Of a DNA stretch of 64,000 nt, positions 55,588 to 63,983 are shown piece by piece. The translations under genes and the position numbers were made by a program. This DNA comes from Sideroxydans sp. (GTDB taxonomy: Bacteria; Pseudomonadota; Gammaproteobacteria; Burkholderiales; Gallionellaceae). Numbering within the stretch: position 1 is the stretch's first letter; each line of letters starts with the position of its first letter. Below the pieces are notes generated by a model. That model saw nothing but the letters and a program-made list of their open reading frames with translations. It made no database searches and was not told the origin of the DNA. Location of the stretch: positions 42,195 to 106,194 of the forward strand of contig DAIDAJ010000005.1 of the NCBI GenBank assembly GCA_027310665.1. The letters are read 5' to 3'.

Positions 55588-57597
55588 ATGGACGCCGTTG
55601 GGATATTGCCTCTAGATGTAATCGGCTGGCTGGTCCAGTTCTGGATCGCCCTCGGAACGGCGGGGCTGGCATTGCAACGCGCACCACGGTTGATCAATCG
55701 CGTGATCTTTCCGCTCAGCGCGCTGACATCGCTGCTGCTGGCGCTCGCTGGACTCTGGGCCCTTGCCGCTGCGCCCAATATCCTGGTACTGCCGCTGGGC
55801 TTGCCCGATCTCCCGTTCCATCTCCGCCTCGATCCGCTGTCCGCGTTCTTCCTGATCCTGCTGGGCGGCGCATCTCTCGGTGTGTCCCTTTATAGCGCCG
55901 GTTATTTCAAGGCCATGGCCGGCGGCACGCTCGGCCTGGTATGCCTGGAGTATCACCTGTTCCTCGTCGGCATGACGCTGGTGTTGCTGGCAGACGATGC
56001 CTATATGTTCATGGTGGCGTGGGAAACGATGGCGCTGTCCTCCTATTTCCTGGTCACCACCGATCACAATATCCCCGAGATCCGCAAGGCGGGCTATCTC
56101 TACCTGCTGATCGCGCATGTCGGCGCCATCGCGATCCTGCTCAGCTTCGGGGTGATGCAGGGAGGGAACGGCATCGCTGCCTATACTTTCGATGCGATGC
56201 GCGCTGCACACCTGACCTCGTTCTGGTCGTCCGTGGCATTCCTGTTGGCCCTGTTCGGCTTCGGTGCCAAAGCCGGCGTCGTGCCTCTGCATGTGTGGCT
56301 GCCCGAGGCGCACCCCGCCGCGCCGTCTCCGGTGTCTGCGCTGATGAGCGGCGTGATGCTCAAGACGGCGATCTACGGCATCCTGCGCGTCACCTTCGAT
56401 CTGCTGGGCACGCAGCTCTGGTGGTGGGGCGTGCTGGCATTGGCGCTGGGCCTGATCACCGCGGTGTTCGGCGTGATGTTCGCCGCCGTGCAGGGCGACA
56501 TGAAGCGGCTGCTGGCCTATTCATCGATCGAGAACATCGGCCTGTTGCTGGTGGGCATCGGCCTGACGATCATCTTCCATGTCTACGGCAAGGATGCTTT
56601 GGCGGCCCTGGCGCTTACCGCGACGCTGTACCACAGCCTGAACCATGCCTTCTTCAAGAGTCTGTTGTTCATCGGCACCGGCGCCATATTGCACGCCACC
56701 GGCGAGCGCAACATGGGCCGCCTGGGCGGACTGATCCACCACATGCCCTGGGCCGCGGTGTTGATGCTGGTCGGCGTGCTGGCAATCGCCGGCTTGCCCC
56801 CGCTCAACGGATTCGTGTCGGAATGGCTGCTGTTGCAGGCGTTCCTGTTGTCCCCGGGCTTGCCCAACAGTTACATCAACATGCTGGTGCCGGTGGCCGC
56901 AGCGGTGATCGCCCTCGCCGCCGCCCTGGCCGCGTACGTGATGGTGAAATTCTACGGCGTCATCTTCCTCGGTCAGCCGCGCGAGAAAGCGCTGGAACAT
57001 GCGCATGATGCGGACCTGTGGGAACGCAGCGGGATGATCTGGCTGGCGCTCGCCTGTGTGGCGCTGGGCCTGGCGCCCGTGTTCGTGGTGCAACAGATCG
57101 ACCTGGTCTCGCACGCACTGATCGGCTCGGGACTGGGCAATGCCGCGACCAACTGGGTGTTCCTGGCGCCGGTGGATACCGAGCGTGCCAGCTACAGTCC
57201 GCTGTACTTCCTGCTCGCGGTGCTCGGCGTCATGTTGCTCACCACGATACTGGTGCGGCGCTTGTATCACGGCCGGTTGCGCCGCAGTGCAGCCTGGGAC
57301 TGCGGTTTCCCGGCGCAGACTGCGCGCATGCAGGACACCGCGGAAGGCTTCGGGCAACCGATCCGGCGCATCTTCGAACCGTTCTTCAAGATCGAGAGGG
57401 AAGTGCCAAGCCCGTTCGATACGCATCCGCGTTACCACGGGCAAACCGAAGACCGTCTGTGGTACATCCTGTACCTGCCGGTCAAGCTGCTCACCGAAAA
57501 GCTCTCGTCCCTGGCTTCGCTGCTGCAGCACGGACGCATCCATTTGTATCTTGCCTACACCTTCGTCACCCTGATCGTGCTGCTGGTGTTCGTGTGA
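55588..57597 (+). CDS. hyfB: Hyf-like antiporter-type membrane subunit (NuoL/HyfB family)
   Basis: 669 residues, about 16 membrane helices. Proton-channel signatures: FMVAWETMALSSYFLV with a conserved Glu, KAGVVPLHVWLPEAHPAAPSPVSALMSGVMLK with conserved Lys and His, and LLAYSSIENIGLLLVG. The C-terminus continues with RRSAAWDCGFPAQTARMQDTAEGF, characteristic of HyfB/HycC. It pumps ions as part of a complex I-like membrane arm. It overlaps hyfC by one base (TGATG). Confidence 0.92.
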   Translation: MDAVGILPLDVIGWLVQFWIALGTAGLALQRAPRLINRVIFPLSALTSLLLALAGLWALAAAPNILVLPLGLPDLPFHLRLDPLSAFFLILLGGASLGVSLYSAGYFKAMAGGTLGLVCLEYHLFLVGMTLVLLADDAYMFMVAWETMALSSYFLVTTDHNIPEIRKAGYLYLLIAHVGAIAILLSFGVMQGGNGIAAYTFDAMRAAHLTSFWSSVAFLLALFGFGAKAGVVPLHVWLPEAHPAAPSPVSALMSGVMLKTAIYGILRVTFDLLGTQLWWWGVLALALGLITAVFGVMFAAVQGDMKRLLAYSSIENIGLLLVGIGLTIIFHVYGKDALAALALTATLYHSLNHAFFKSLLFIGTGAILHATGERNMGRLGGLIHHMPWAAVLMLVGVLAIAGLPPLNGFVSEWLLLQAFLLSPGLPNSYINMLVPVAAAVIALAAALAAYVMVKFYGVIFLGQPREKALEHAHDADLWERSGMIWLALACVALGLAPVFVVQQIDLVSHALIGSGLGNAATNWVFLAPVDTERASYSPLYFLLAVLGVMLLTTILVRRLYHGRLRRSAAWDCGFPAQTARMQDTAEGFGQPIRRIFEPFFKIEREVPSPFDTHPRYHGQTEDRLWYILYLPVKLLTEKLSSLASLLQHGRIHLYLAYTFVTLIVLLVFV

Positions 57598-58556
57598 TGG
57601 AATATCTGAACCTGATCCTCGCCATCCTGTTCCAGCTCGCGCAATTGCTGCTGGTGGTATTGCTCGCGCCGCTGCTGACCGGCTGGGTCAACCAGTGCCA
57701 GGCGTGGTTGCAGAACCGGTCCGGTGCGGGCGTGCTGCAGCCGTACCGCGTGCTGCGCAAACTGTTCCAGAAGGATGCGGTGATCGCGTACAACGCGTCG
57801 CCGCTGTTCCGCGTCACGCCCTACATCGTGTTCGGCTGCATGTGGCTGGCGGCGGCGATCATTCCGATCATCGCGGTGGACCTGCCATTCTCGCAGGCTG
57901 CCGACGTGATCGCTTTGGTCGGCGTATTTGCGGTCGCACGCGTGTTCCTTGCGCTGGCCGCGATGGATATCGGCACGGCATTCGGCTCGCTCGGTGCGAG
58001 GCGCGAGATGCTGGTGTCCTTTCTTGCCGAACCGGCCCTGCTGATGGTGTTCTTCACAGCGTCGATGATCAGCCATTCCACCCAGATGCCGCGCATCGTG
58101 GACGCTTTGGCGCACCACCAGTTCATGCTGTATCCGAGCCTGGCCTTCGCGGCACTGGCCTTTGTGATCGTATTGCTGGCCGAAAACGCGCGCATCCCGG
58201 TGGACAACCCCACCACCCACCTCGAACTGACCATGATCCACGAGGCGATGATCCTCGAATATTCGGCGCGGCATCTGGCGCTGATCGAATGGGCCAGCAG
58301 CCTGAAACTGTTCGCTTACATCTCCATCGGCATCGCGTTGTTCCTGCCGCACGGTATCGTCGCGGTCGGCAACTGGGCCGGCCTGCCGCTGGCCATCGCC
58401 TTTCTGCTGCTGAAGATGCTGGCTGCGGGTGCGGGGCTGGCCGTGTTCGAGGCCATATCGGCCAAGCTGCGCATCTTCCGCGCGCCGGAGTTCCTGGGCA
58501 CGGCGTTCCTGCTCGCCGTGCTGGGCCTGTTGATCCACTTCCTGCTCGGGGCCTGA
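57597..58556 (+). CDS. hyfC: Hyf-like membrane subunit (NuoH/HyfC family)
   Basis: 319 residues, eight or so helices. LLAPLLTGWVNQCQAWLQNRSGAGVLQPYRVLRKLFQKD is the NuoH-type amphipathic start. AENARIPVDNPTTHLELTMIHEAMILEYSARHLALIEWASS carries the conserved acidic loop that couples the redox module to ion transfer. ATG 57597 overlaps the hyfB stop. One base separates it from hyfE. Confidence 0.92.
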   Translation: MEYLNLILAILFQLAQLLLVVLLAPLLTGWVNQCQAWLQNRSGAGVLQPYRVLRKLFQKDAVIAYNASPLFRVTPYIVFGCMWLAAAIIPIIAVDLPFSQAADVIALVGVFAVARVFLALAAMDIGTAFGSLGARREMLVSFLAEPALLMVFFTASMISHSTQMPRIVDALAHHQFMLYPSLAFAALAFVIVLLAENARIPVDNPTTHLELTMIHEAMILEYSARHLALIEWASSLKLFAYISIGIALFLPHGIVAVGNWAGLPLAIAFLLLKMLAAGAGLAVFEAISAKLRIFRAPEFLGTAFLLAVLGLLIHFLLGA

Positions 58557-58557
58557 G

Positions 58558-59220
58558 ATGCAGATTCCGCTCTCCCTCCAGTTCATCAACCTGCTGGCCG
58601 CATTGTTGCTGCTGATCGCGTTCGCCATGCTCACGCAGCGGCGCATCCTGTCGCTGATCAACCTGTTCGCGTTGCAGGGCTTCGTACTGGCGATCAGCAC
58701 CTTTGTGGTCGCCTATTCCACGTCGCAGCACCATTTGTATTACTCGGCCGGACTCACCTTGTTGCTCAAAGTACTGCTGCTGCCCTGGCTGCTGCACCGC
58801 CTGATCCGCAAACTGAATGTGCGCTGGGACGTGGAGACGATGATCAACATTCCCACCACCATGCTGGTGGGCATTGCGCTGGTGATCTTCTCCTTCAACC
58901 TGGCCGCACCGATCTCGCAATTGGCCGAAGGCATCACGCGCGGCCTGATCGGTATCGCGCTGGCCAGTGTGCTGCTGTCGCTGCTGATGATGCTGACGCG
59001 GCGCAAGGCGGTGTCCCAGGTGGTCGCTTTCCTGTCGCTGGAGAACGGCCTGTTTTTCGCCGCCACCAGCGCCACGCAAGGCATGCCGCTGGTGGTGGAG
59101 CTGGGCATCGCGCTGGATGTGCTGGTGGCCACCTTCATCTTCGGTATCTTCTTCTTCCAGATCCGCGAGACATTCGACAGTCTGGACATCACCCACATGG
59201 AGAAGCTCAAGGATGATTGA
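58558..59220 (+). CDS. hyfE: Hyf-like membrane subunit HyfE (NuoK-like)
   Basis: 220 residues, six to seven membrane helices. The C-terminal half includes AFLSLENGLFFAATSATQGMPLVVELGIALDVLVATFIFGIFFFQIRETFDSLD, where conserved Glu residues in helices match NuoK/HyfE proton sites. Length agrees with HyfE. The last eight bases overlap hyfF. hyfD, present in E. coli Hyf, is absent. Confidence 0.88.
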   Translation: MQIPLSLQFINLLAALLLLIAFAMLTQRRILSLINLFALQGFVLAISTFVVAYSTSQHHLYYSAGLTLLLKVLLLPWLLHRLIRKLNVRWDVETMINIPTTMLVGIALVIFSFNLAAPISQLAEGITRGLIGIALASVLLSLLMMLTRRKAVSQVVAFLSLENGLFFAATSATQGMPLVVELGIALDVLVATFIFGIFFFQIRETFDSLDITHMEKLKDD

Positions 59221-60670
59221 TTCGCAACTCCTGGCGCTGCTGCTCATCCCGCTGTCGGGCGGCCTGCTGCTGGCCGTGTTTGGTTCGCGCAGCTGGGCGG
59301 CAGAGCTCAATTCGCTGATGAGCTTCGGCACGTTCGTCGCGTCGGTGGTCCTGACCATGCGCATCATCGACTCGGGACCCCAAGTCGCCTTCGGCGAAGA
59401 ATTCTTCATCGACCAGTTCAATGTCTTTCTGGTCGCGCTGACGGCGTTCGTCGCCTTCACGACGTCGCTGTTCTCGCGGCCCTACATGCGCATCGAGCAG
59501 CATCACGGCAAGCTTTCCATCGGCATGCTGCACCTGTACTACAGCATGTACCAGATGTTCACCTTCGCCATGCTGGTGGCGCTGACCACGAACAACATGG
59601 GCATCGTCTGGGTTGCGATGGAAGCGGCGACGCTGACCACGGTCCTGCTGGTCAGCCTGTATCGCACACCGGCCAGCCTGGAAGCGGCGTGGAAATATTT
59701 CATCCTGTGCGGCGTGGGCATCGCGCTGGCCCTGTTCGGTACCATCCTGTTGTACTTCGCGGCCGAGCGCCTGCTCGGCCAAGGCGGCACGGCGCTGCTG
59801 TGGACGCACCTGAACCAGGTCAAGTCCGGGCTGGAGCCGACCGTGCTCAAACTGGCCTTCGTGTTCCTGCTGGTGGGTTACGGGACCAAGGTAGGCCTGG
59901 TGCCGCTGCACAGCTGGCTGCCCGACGCGCATGCGGAAGGCCCGACGCCGGTATCCGCCGTGCTTTCCGGATTGCTGCTCAACGTCGCGCTGTGTGCGGT
60001 GGTGCGCAGCAAGGTGCTGGTGGACGGTTCGCTCGGGACGCACTTCGCCGGCAACTTGATGATGGGCTTCGGCCTGCTCTCGGTGGTGGTGGCTTCGCTC
60101 TCGCTGTTCCGGCAAAAGGACATCAAGCGCATGTTCGCCTATTCCTCCATCGAACACATGGGGCTGATCACGTTCGCCTTCGGCATGGGCGGCCCGGTCG
60201 CAACCTTCGCCGGCTTGCTGCACATGACGGTGCACTCGCTGACCAAATCGGCGATCTTTTTCGCGGTCGGCCATGCGGTGCAGAAAGTGGGCACGCAGCA
60301 GATGGAGAACATCCGCGGCCTGATGCAAGTCAGCCCGACGGTCGGATGGGGACTGGCCCTCGGCACGTTCGCCATCCTCGGCATGCCGCCGTTCGGCGTG
60401 TTCTCCAGCGAATTCCTGATTATCACCACCGCCATGCACGAGTACCCGTGGGCGACGCCGATCCTGTTGGTCGCGCTGGGCATCGCGTTCGCCGCGATCT
60501 TCGGCAAGATCCAGCCGGTCGTGTTCGGCGAGACGACAGCGAAGCGATTGCCCCACCCACCCGCGCTCATTCCGGTGTTCGCGCATCTGCTGCTGGTGTT
60601 GATGCTCGGACTGTACATGCCGCCTTACCTGGCCGACTGGTATCGCCAAGCGGCCGCTCTGCTGGGGTAA
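59213..60670 (+). CDS. hyfF: Hyf-like antiporter-type membrane subunit (HyfF, NuoM/N family)
   Basis: 485 residues, about 13-14 helices. TNNMGIVWVAMEAATLTTVLLVSLY, GYGTKVGLVPLHSWLPDAHAEGPTPVSAVLSG and MFAYSSIEHMGLITFAFG hold the conserved Glu, Lys and His of the ion path. It is the second antiporter-like subunit of the complex. The start overlaps hyfE by eight bases. It ends 18 bases before a CACAGAG element that separates it from hyfG. Confidence 0.92.
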   Translation: MIDSQLLALLLIPLSGGLLLAVFGSRSWAAELNSLMSFGTFVASVVLTMRIIDSGPQVAFGEEFFIDQFNVFLVALTAFVAFTTSLFSRPYMRIEQHHGKLSIGMLHLYYSMYQMFTFAMLVALTTNNMGIVWVAMEAATLTTVLLVSLYRTPASLEAAWKYFILCGVGIALALFGTILLYFAAERLLGQGGTALLWTHLNQVKSGLEPTVLKLAFVFLLVGYGTKVGLVPLHSWLPDAHAEGPTPVSAVLSGLLLNVALCAVVRSKVLVDGSLGTHFAGNLMMGFGLLSVVVASLSLFRQKDIKRMFAYSSIEHMGLITFAFGMGGPVATFAGLLHMTVHSLTKSAIFFAVGHAVQKVGTQQMENIRGLMQVSPTVGWGLALGTFAILGMPPFGVFSSEFLIITTAMHEYPWATPILLVALGIAFAAIFGKIQPVVFGETTAKRLPHPPALIPVFAHLLLVLMLGLYMPPYLADWYRQAAALLG

Positions 60671-60687
60671 ACTTAAAACCCCTTTTT

Positions 60688-60817
60688 GCCACAGAGAACA
60701 CAGAGGACACAGAGATGACAGCGGTTGCCAAACAATTTCGCGCTCACTTGAATGTTGAGGCTGAGACTCATGTTCTGAATTTGTTTTTCTCTGTGATCTC
60801 TGTGTACTCTGTGGCTA
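60688..60817. repeat. CACAGAG-type inverted repeat, copy 3 (about 70-base loop)
   Basis: The left arm CCACAGAGAACACAGAGGAC (60689 on) continues CACAGAGA. The right arm TTCTCTGTGATCTCTGTG continues TACTCTGTGGCTAA, ending at 60817. The interior (about 60717-60785) is lower in GC and encodes only a short spurious ORF that runs through the right arm. It interrupts the hyfF-hyfG junction and leaves hyfG with no evident ribosome-binding site. Confidence 0.85.
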
Positions 60818-60842
60818 ATTGTTTTGCCTTTGATATAGAAAA

Positions 60843-62471
60843 ATGCCGATCAAACATCCTAATCTGAAACTGAGCCGTTTGACAGACGCGCTTCCGGCTT
60901 GGACGGGCGATATCTCGCCGGATGATCTGCACGAGATATGCCGGCAAGTGCATGACGGCGGCGGCAGGCTGGTGGCGTTGTGGGGCAGCGATGCCAGACT
61001 GCAATCCGGCGGCTTCAAGTTGCATCTGGTACTCGTCAATGAAACCGGCATGGTCTGTCTGAACGTGACTCTGTCGGCAGAACAACCCATGTACCCGGAT
61101 ATCAGCCAGATATTCCCGGCGGCGAACCGCATGCAGCGTGCAACTTACGATCTGCTCGGCATCTACGCGCAGGAAGGCCACGACCATCGCAAATGGTTGC
61201 GCCACGGCGCGTGGCACAGCGGCAGCTTCCCCCTGCGCAAGGATTTCGATGCCGCAGCGAGCCGCATCCCCCTCCCCAACCCTCCCCCGGAGGGAGAGGG
61301 GACAACCGTCCCGTCTCCTGCCGAGACGGGAGATAAAGACAAGTTTTACGAGCCCGACGACTATGGCTTCGTGCGCGTGGAAGGGCAGGGCGTGCATGAG
61401 ATACCGGTGGGTCCGGTGCATTCGGGCATCATCGAACCGGGCCATTTCCGTTTCTCCATCATCGGCGAACGCGTGCTGCGCCTCGAAGAGCGTCTCGGCT
61501 ATGTACACAAGGGCATCGAGAAGCGTTTCGAGAGCATGAGCCTGCAGCAGGGCGCAAAGCTGGCGGGTCGCGTGAGCGGCGACAGCACGGTTGCCTATGC
61601 CTGGGCCTATGCCATGGCAGCCGAAAGCATTGCCGGCGTTACGCCACCGAAGCGCGCGCTGTGGCTGCGCGCATTGCTGCTGGAACGCGAACGTGTCGCC
61701 AATCACTTGGGTGATCTCGGCTATCTGGGCAACGATGTCGCGCTGTCGTTCGGTCTCTCTCAATTCTGGATACTCAAAGAGCAGGTATTGCGCAACAACG
61801 CGACAGTGTTCGGTCATCGCTACCTGATGGACAAGATCGTGCCGGGCGGAGTCACGGTAAACCTCGATGTCGAGGGCAAGCACATCATCGAACGGGAATG
61901 CGACATGCTGGAACAGCAAGTGCGGCTCCTGCGGGGTATCTACGACGAGCATGCGGGCATGCAGGACCGGTTCATCGGCACCGGCAGGGTGGAGCCGAAA
62001 CTGGCAGCCCAGCTCGGCCTGTGCGGACTTGCCGGACGCGCCAGCGCCCAGGCCTGGGATGCGCGCGTGCAGTTTGCCTGTGCGCCGTATGACAAGCTGA
62101 ATGTGCAGATGGCGACCTATCGCAACGGCGATGTCGCCGCGCGCGTCATCGTGCGCTTCGACGAATTGTTCGAGTCGTTGCGCTTGCAGAGCGAGATACT
62201 GGCCAAACTGGTGAATGAGGAAGACACGCCGTTGCTGCTGGAAAAGCTGCCCGGCAATGGCTTCGGCATCGGCATGGTGGAAGGCTGGCGCGGGGAAGTG
62301 CTGGTGGCGATCCATACCGATGCCGAAGGGAACCTGACGCGCGTGCATCCGCACGACCCTTCCTGGCAGAACTGGCCGTTGCTGGAACACGCGGTCATCG
62401 ACAACATCGTGCCGGACTTTCCGCTCATCAATAAATCGTTCAACCTGAGCTACTCGGGGCAGGACCTGTAG
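60843..62471 (+). CDS. hyfG: Hyf-like catalytic-arm large subunit lacking NiFe ligands (NuoC+NuoD / HyfG family)
   Basis: 542 residues: NuoC-like N-domain (about 1-138, FPAANRMQRATYDLLGIYAQEGHDHRKWLRHG) fused to a NuoD/HycE-like domain (about 165-542, EIPVGPVHSGIIEPGHFRFSIIGERVLRLEERLGYVHKGIEK). In [NiFe] hydrogenases RxCGxC and DPCxxC bind the metals. Here the first reads R243-V-S-G-D-S248 and the last NLSYSG near the C-terminus, so all four cysteines are missing. It cannot be a hydrogenase. It matches energy-converting hydrogenase-related (Ehr) complexes. A REP-like palindrome (61268-61332) encodes the domain linker (about 141-165). Confidence 0.9.
   Translation: MPIKHPNLKLSRLTDALPAWTGDISPDDLHEICRQVHDGGGRLVALWGSDARLQSGGFKLHLVLVNETGMVCLNVTLSAEQPMYPDISQIFPAANRMQRATYDLLGIYAQEGHDHRKWLRHGAWHSGSFPLRKDFDAAASRIPLPNPPPEGEGTTVPSPAETGDKDKFYEPDDYGFVRVEGQGVHEIPVGPVHSGIIEPGHFRFSIIGERVLRLEERLGYVHKGIEKRFESMSLQQGAKLAGRVSGDSTVAYAWAYAMAAESIAGVTPPKRALWLRALLLERERVANHLGDLGYLGNDVALSFGLSQFWILKEQVLRNNATVFGHRYLMDKIVPGGVTVNLDVEGKHIIERECDMLEQQVRLLRGIYDEHAGMQDRFIGTGRVEPKLAAQLGLCGLAGRASAQAWDARVQFACAPYDKLNVQMATYRNGDVAARVIVRFDELFESLRLQSEILAKLVNEEDTPLLLEKLPGNGFGIGMVEGWRGEVLVAIHTDAEGNLTRVHPHDPSWQNWPLLEHAVIDNIVPDFPLINKSFNLSYSGQDL
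61268..61332. repeat. REP-like palindrome inside hyfG linker
   Basis: CCCTCCCCAACCCTCCCCC runs into GGAGGGAGAGGGG, then a perfect CCCGTCTC-CTGCC-GAGACGGG hairpin. Left arm matches the element at 980. It codes a Pro/Gly/Glu-rich peptide exactly between the NuoC-like and NuoD-like domains. Confidence 0.65.
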
Positions 62472-62481
62472 GGGCGAGCAG

Positions 62482-62994
62482 ATGTACCAGATACTCAAAC
62501 AGATCATCAAGACGGGCATCAAGACCGAAACGCCGCCGCAAACGGATGAGGCGATGCGCCATGTCGAACAGCGCTTGCAGCAGGAGATCCTGGATGCCTT
62601 CGGCGGGGCGCTCGCGATCCGGCAAGTCGATGCCGGTTCGTGCAACGGCTGCGAGCTGGAGATCCACGCCGTCAGCAACGCCTATTACAACCTCGAAGGA
62701 CTGGGCATCCGGTTCGTCGCCAGCCCGCGCCATGCCGACCTGCTCCTCGTCACCGGCCCGGTGTCTCGCCATATGGAAATCGCGCTGAAGCGCACTTACG
62801 ACGCCACTCCGGAACCCAAGCTGGTGGTGGCGATCGGCGATTGCGCCTGCGATGGCGGAATTTTCGGCGAGAGCTACGCCACCTGCGGCAAGATCTCCAA
62901 CGTCATCCCCGTGGACGTGGTGGTAAAGGGATGCCCGCCCACGCCCTCCGCCATCCTGCAAGGCATATTGACCGCCATCAGCGCGAAGAAATAG
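62482..62994 (+). CDS. hyfI: Hyf-like small subunit (NuoB/HyfI family), [4Fe-4S] protein
   Basis: 170 residues. Cys54 and Cys57 in GSCNGCELEI, Cys121 in GDCACDGGIF and Cys151 in KGCPPTP are the four ligands of the proximal [4Fe-4S] (N2-type) cluster, all conserved. It is the last recognisable hyf gene. No HyfA/HyfH-type ferredoxin, formate dehydrogenase or maturation genes follow, so the electron donor of the complex is not shown here. Confidence 0.92.
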   Translation: MYQILKQIIKTGIKTETPPQTDEAMRHVEQRLQQEILDAFGGALAIRQVDAGSCNGCELEIHAVSNAYYNLEGLGIRFVASPRHADLLLVTGPVSRHMEIALKRTYDATPEPKLVVAIGDCACDGGIFGESYATCGKISNVIPVDVVVKGCPPTPSAILQGILTAISAKK

Positions 62995-63240
62995 CGCGCT
63001 TCATTCTGCCACCGCAGTGTTTGTCCGTAACTGGAGAGGGCACACAGTGTTGGCGATGGTTCTTCAAACTTATCCGACAGGCAGCGTCCGAATTCCGTTT
63101 CTTCAAAGGACAATTGCCATTCGGCCTTTATTTTTTTGTTGTGCTGTTTAGTTTATATATTGGAGGAATCGGCCTTGGGGATCACCGCTTCCGAGAGTGA
63201 CAGACCTGCAAGTTAGCAAGGGAAAACAGCCACAGCATCG
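62995..63240. other. Non-coding stretch between hyfI and the cassette-like region
   Basis: GC falls sharply from about 63100, with a TTTATTTTTTTGTTGTG tract at 63127-63143. No ORF with coding character and no tRNA or terminator that I can support. If the cassette reading of 63241-63718 is right, the end of this stretch (up to G63240) would be an attI, an older attC remnant or a secondary insertion site. Confidence 0.4.
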
Positions 63241-63718
63241 TTATGCATAGTAGATGGAAAGCAGAAAATAAAACGGCAGCTCCCTTTAAAGTTTGAATGT
63301 TTGATAGAACGGATAAAAGATATGAGTAATGTTACAGATAATATGAACGTCGAATATCTTGATAACGCAATTCGGATGTTAAATACATACGCAAAGGAAG
63401 ATAGTTTAAAACCTTTAGTATCGATATTAGAAGCGTTAAAACTAGACCTATACAACGAAACACTTTCAGCAGAACTTACTAATGCATGGAGAAATCTTGG
63501 TATATATCAGGGTACAGTGTTGACCTATGTTCCATATTTCTACACTTTAATATCTGATGATATTTTTGGAGATAATTTAAAGAAATAAATTGGGCCAGTG
63601 ATAAAGGAGGCAGTTCAGCCCAGAGCCATTTCTACTCAATGCATTTAAAAACGCATAACAGTGCGCTTGCTTGGACGTTCACTACGCTGCGCTTCGCTCA
63701 CGCAGCACAGCTTAATCG
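63241..63718 (+). mobile_element. Probable solitary integron gene cassette
   Basis: The stretch begins G/TTATGC (GTTATGC at 63240-63246) and near its end has GCATAAC (63653-63659), the exact complement. A hairpin region follows and then GTT at 63718-63720. This is the expected relation of a cassette's own R' (split at its 5' boundary) and R'' sites, with one AT-rich ORF between. GCATAAC departs from the RYYYAAC consensus at one base, and L'/L'' boxes are not clear. No integrase gene is in the window. Confidence 0.45.
63322..63588 (+). CDS. AT-rich small protein of unknown function, cassette-borne
   Basis: 88 residues from ATG 63322 (TTG 63301 is possible; GGA at 63311 favours 63322). Mostly helical and acidic, with MLNTYAKEDSLKPLVSILEALKLDLYNETLSAELTNAWRN and a Tyr/Phe-rich end YVPYFYTLISDDIFGDNLKK. 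I recognise no family. Codon use (Ala GCA, Leu TTA, Asn AAT) is unlike every neighbour, indicating recent transfer. Its position in a cassette-like unit suits a typical orphan cassette protein. Confidence 0.6.
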   Translation: MSNVTDNMNVEYLDNAIRMLNTYAKEDSLKPLVSILEALKLDLYNETLSAELTNAWRNLGIYQGTVLTYVPYFYTLISDDIFGDNLKK

Positions 63719-63726
63719 TTGAATGC
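63653..63726 (+). repeat. attC-like recombination site
   Basis: GCATAAC (63653-63659), then GCTTGCTTGGACG, a GCTGCG/CGCAGC hairpin with loop CTTCGCTCA (about 63686-63706), CAGCTTAATC and GTTGAATGC (63718-63726). Order and length (about 70 bases) resemble attC sites, whose centres often read CTGCGCTTCGCT. Confidence 0.45.
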
Positions 63727-63983
63727 CCCATTTCTGATTTAATGACCGCCTTCTTTGGGCATGCCAGCGACGAATGAAAAGTTTAAAAGCGAATGGCTGA
63801 AGTTGTTCGCATAGCGGACTGTGGCTTTAGCAATAATGATCGGGCAGAATGCGGCCAACGGACTAAACCGCTCCGCGGTATTGGGCGCTCCGAATTAGCG
63901 GCTGTAGGTGATTGACAGAGAAGTACTGCTCCTTATGTTGAGAAGTGAGGCAATCCGCCTCATTTCCCGACAGGAGCAGAATC
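63719..63983. other. Non-coding right flank
   Basis: No supported gene. A CCAA/ACCGC-TCC-GCGGT/TTGG hairpin lies at about 63854-63882 and a TGAGGC-AATCC-GCCTCA hairpin at 63947-63963, just before the ORF starting at 63984. If that ORF is an IS110-family transposase, this flank would include the insertion sequence's left end. Confidence 0.35.

Noticed and set aside
60714..60867. Small ORF inside CACAGAG copy 3, running through the right arm
   Set aside because: No family match, no ribosome-binding site, and its C-terminal half is just translated repeat (SVISVYSVAN), a pattern expected from any such repeat.
60843..62471. Calling the Hyf-like cluster a hydrogenase 4 or formate hydrogenlyase
   Set aside because: The large subunit has no RxCGxC or DPCxxC cysteines and no maturation or formate dehydrogenase genes are present, so H2 chemistry is not supported.
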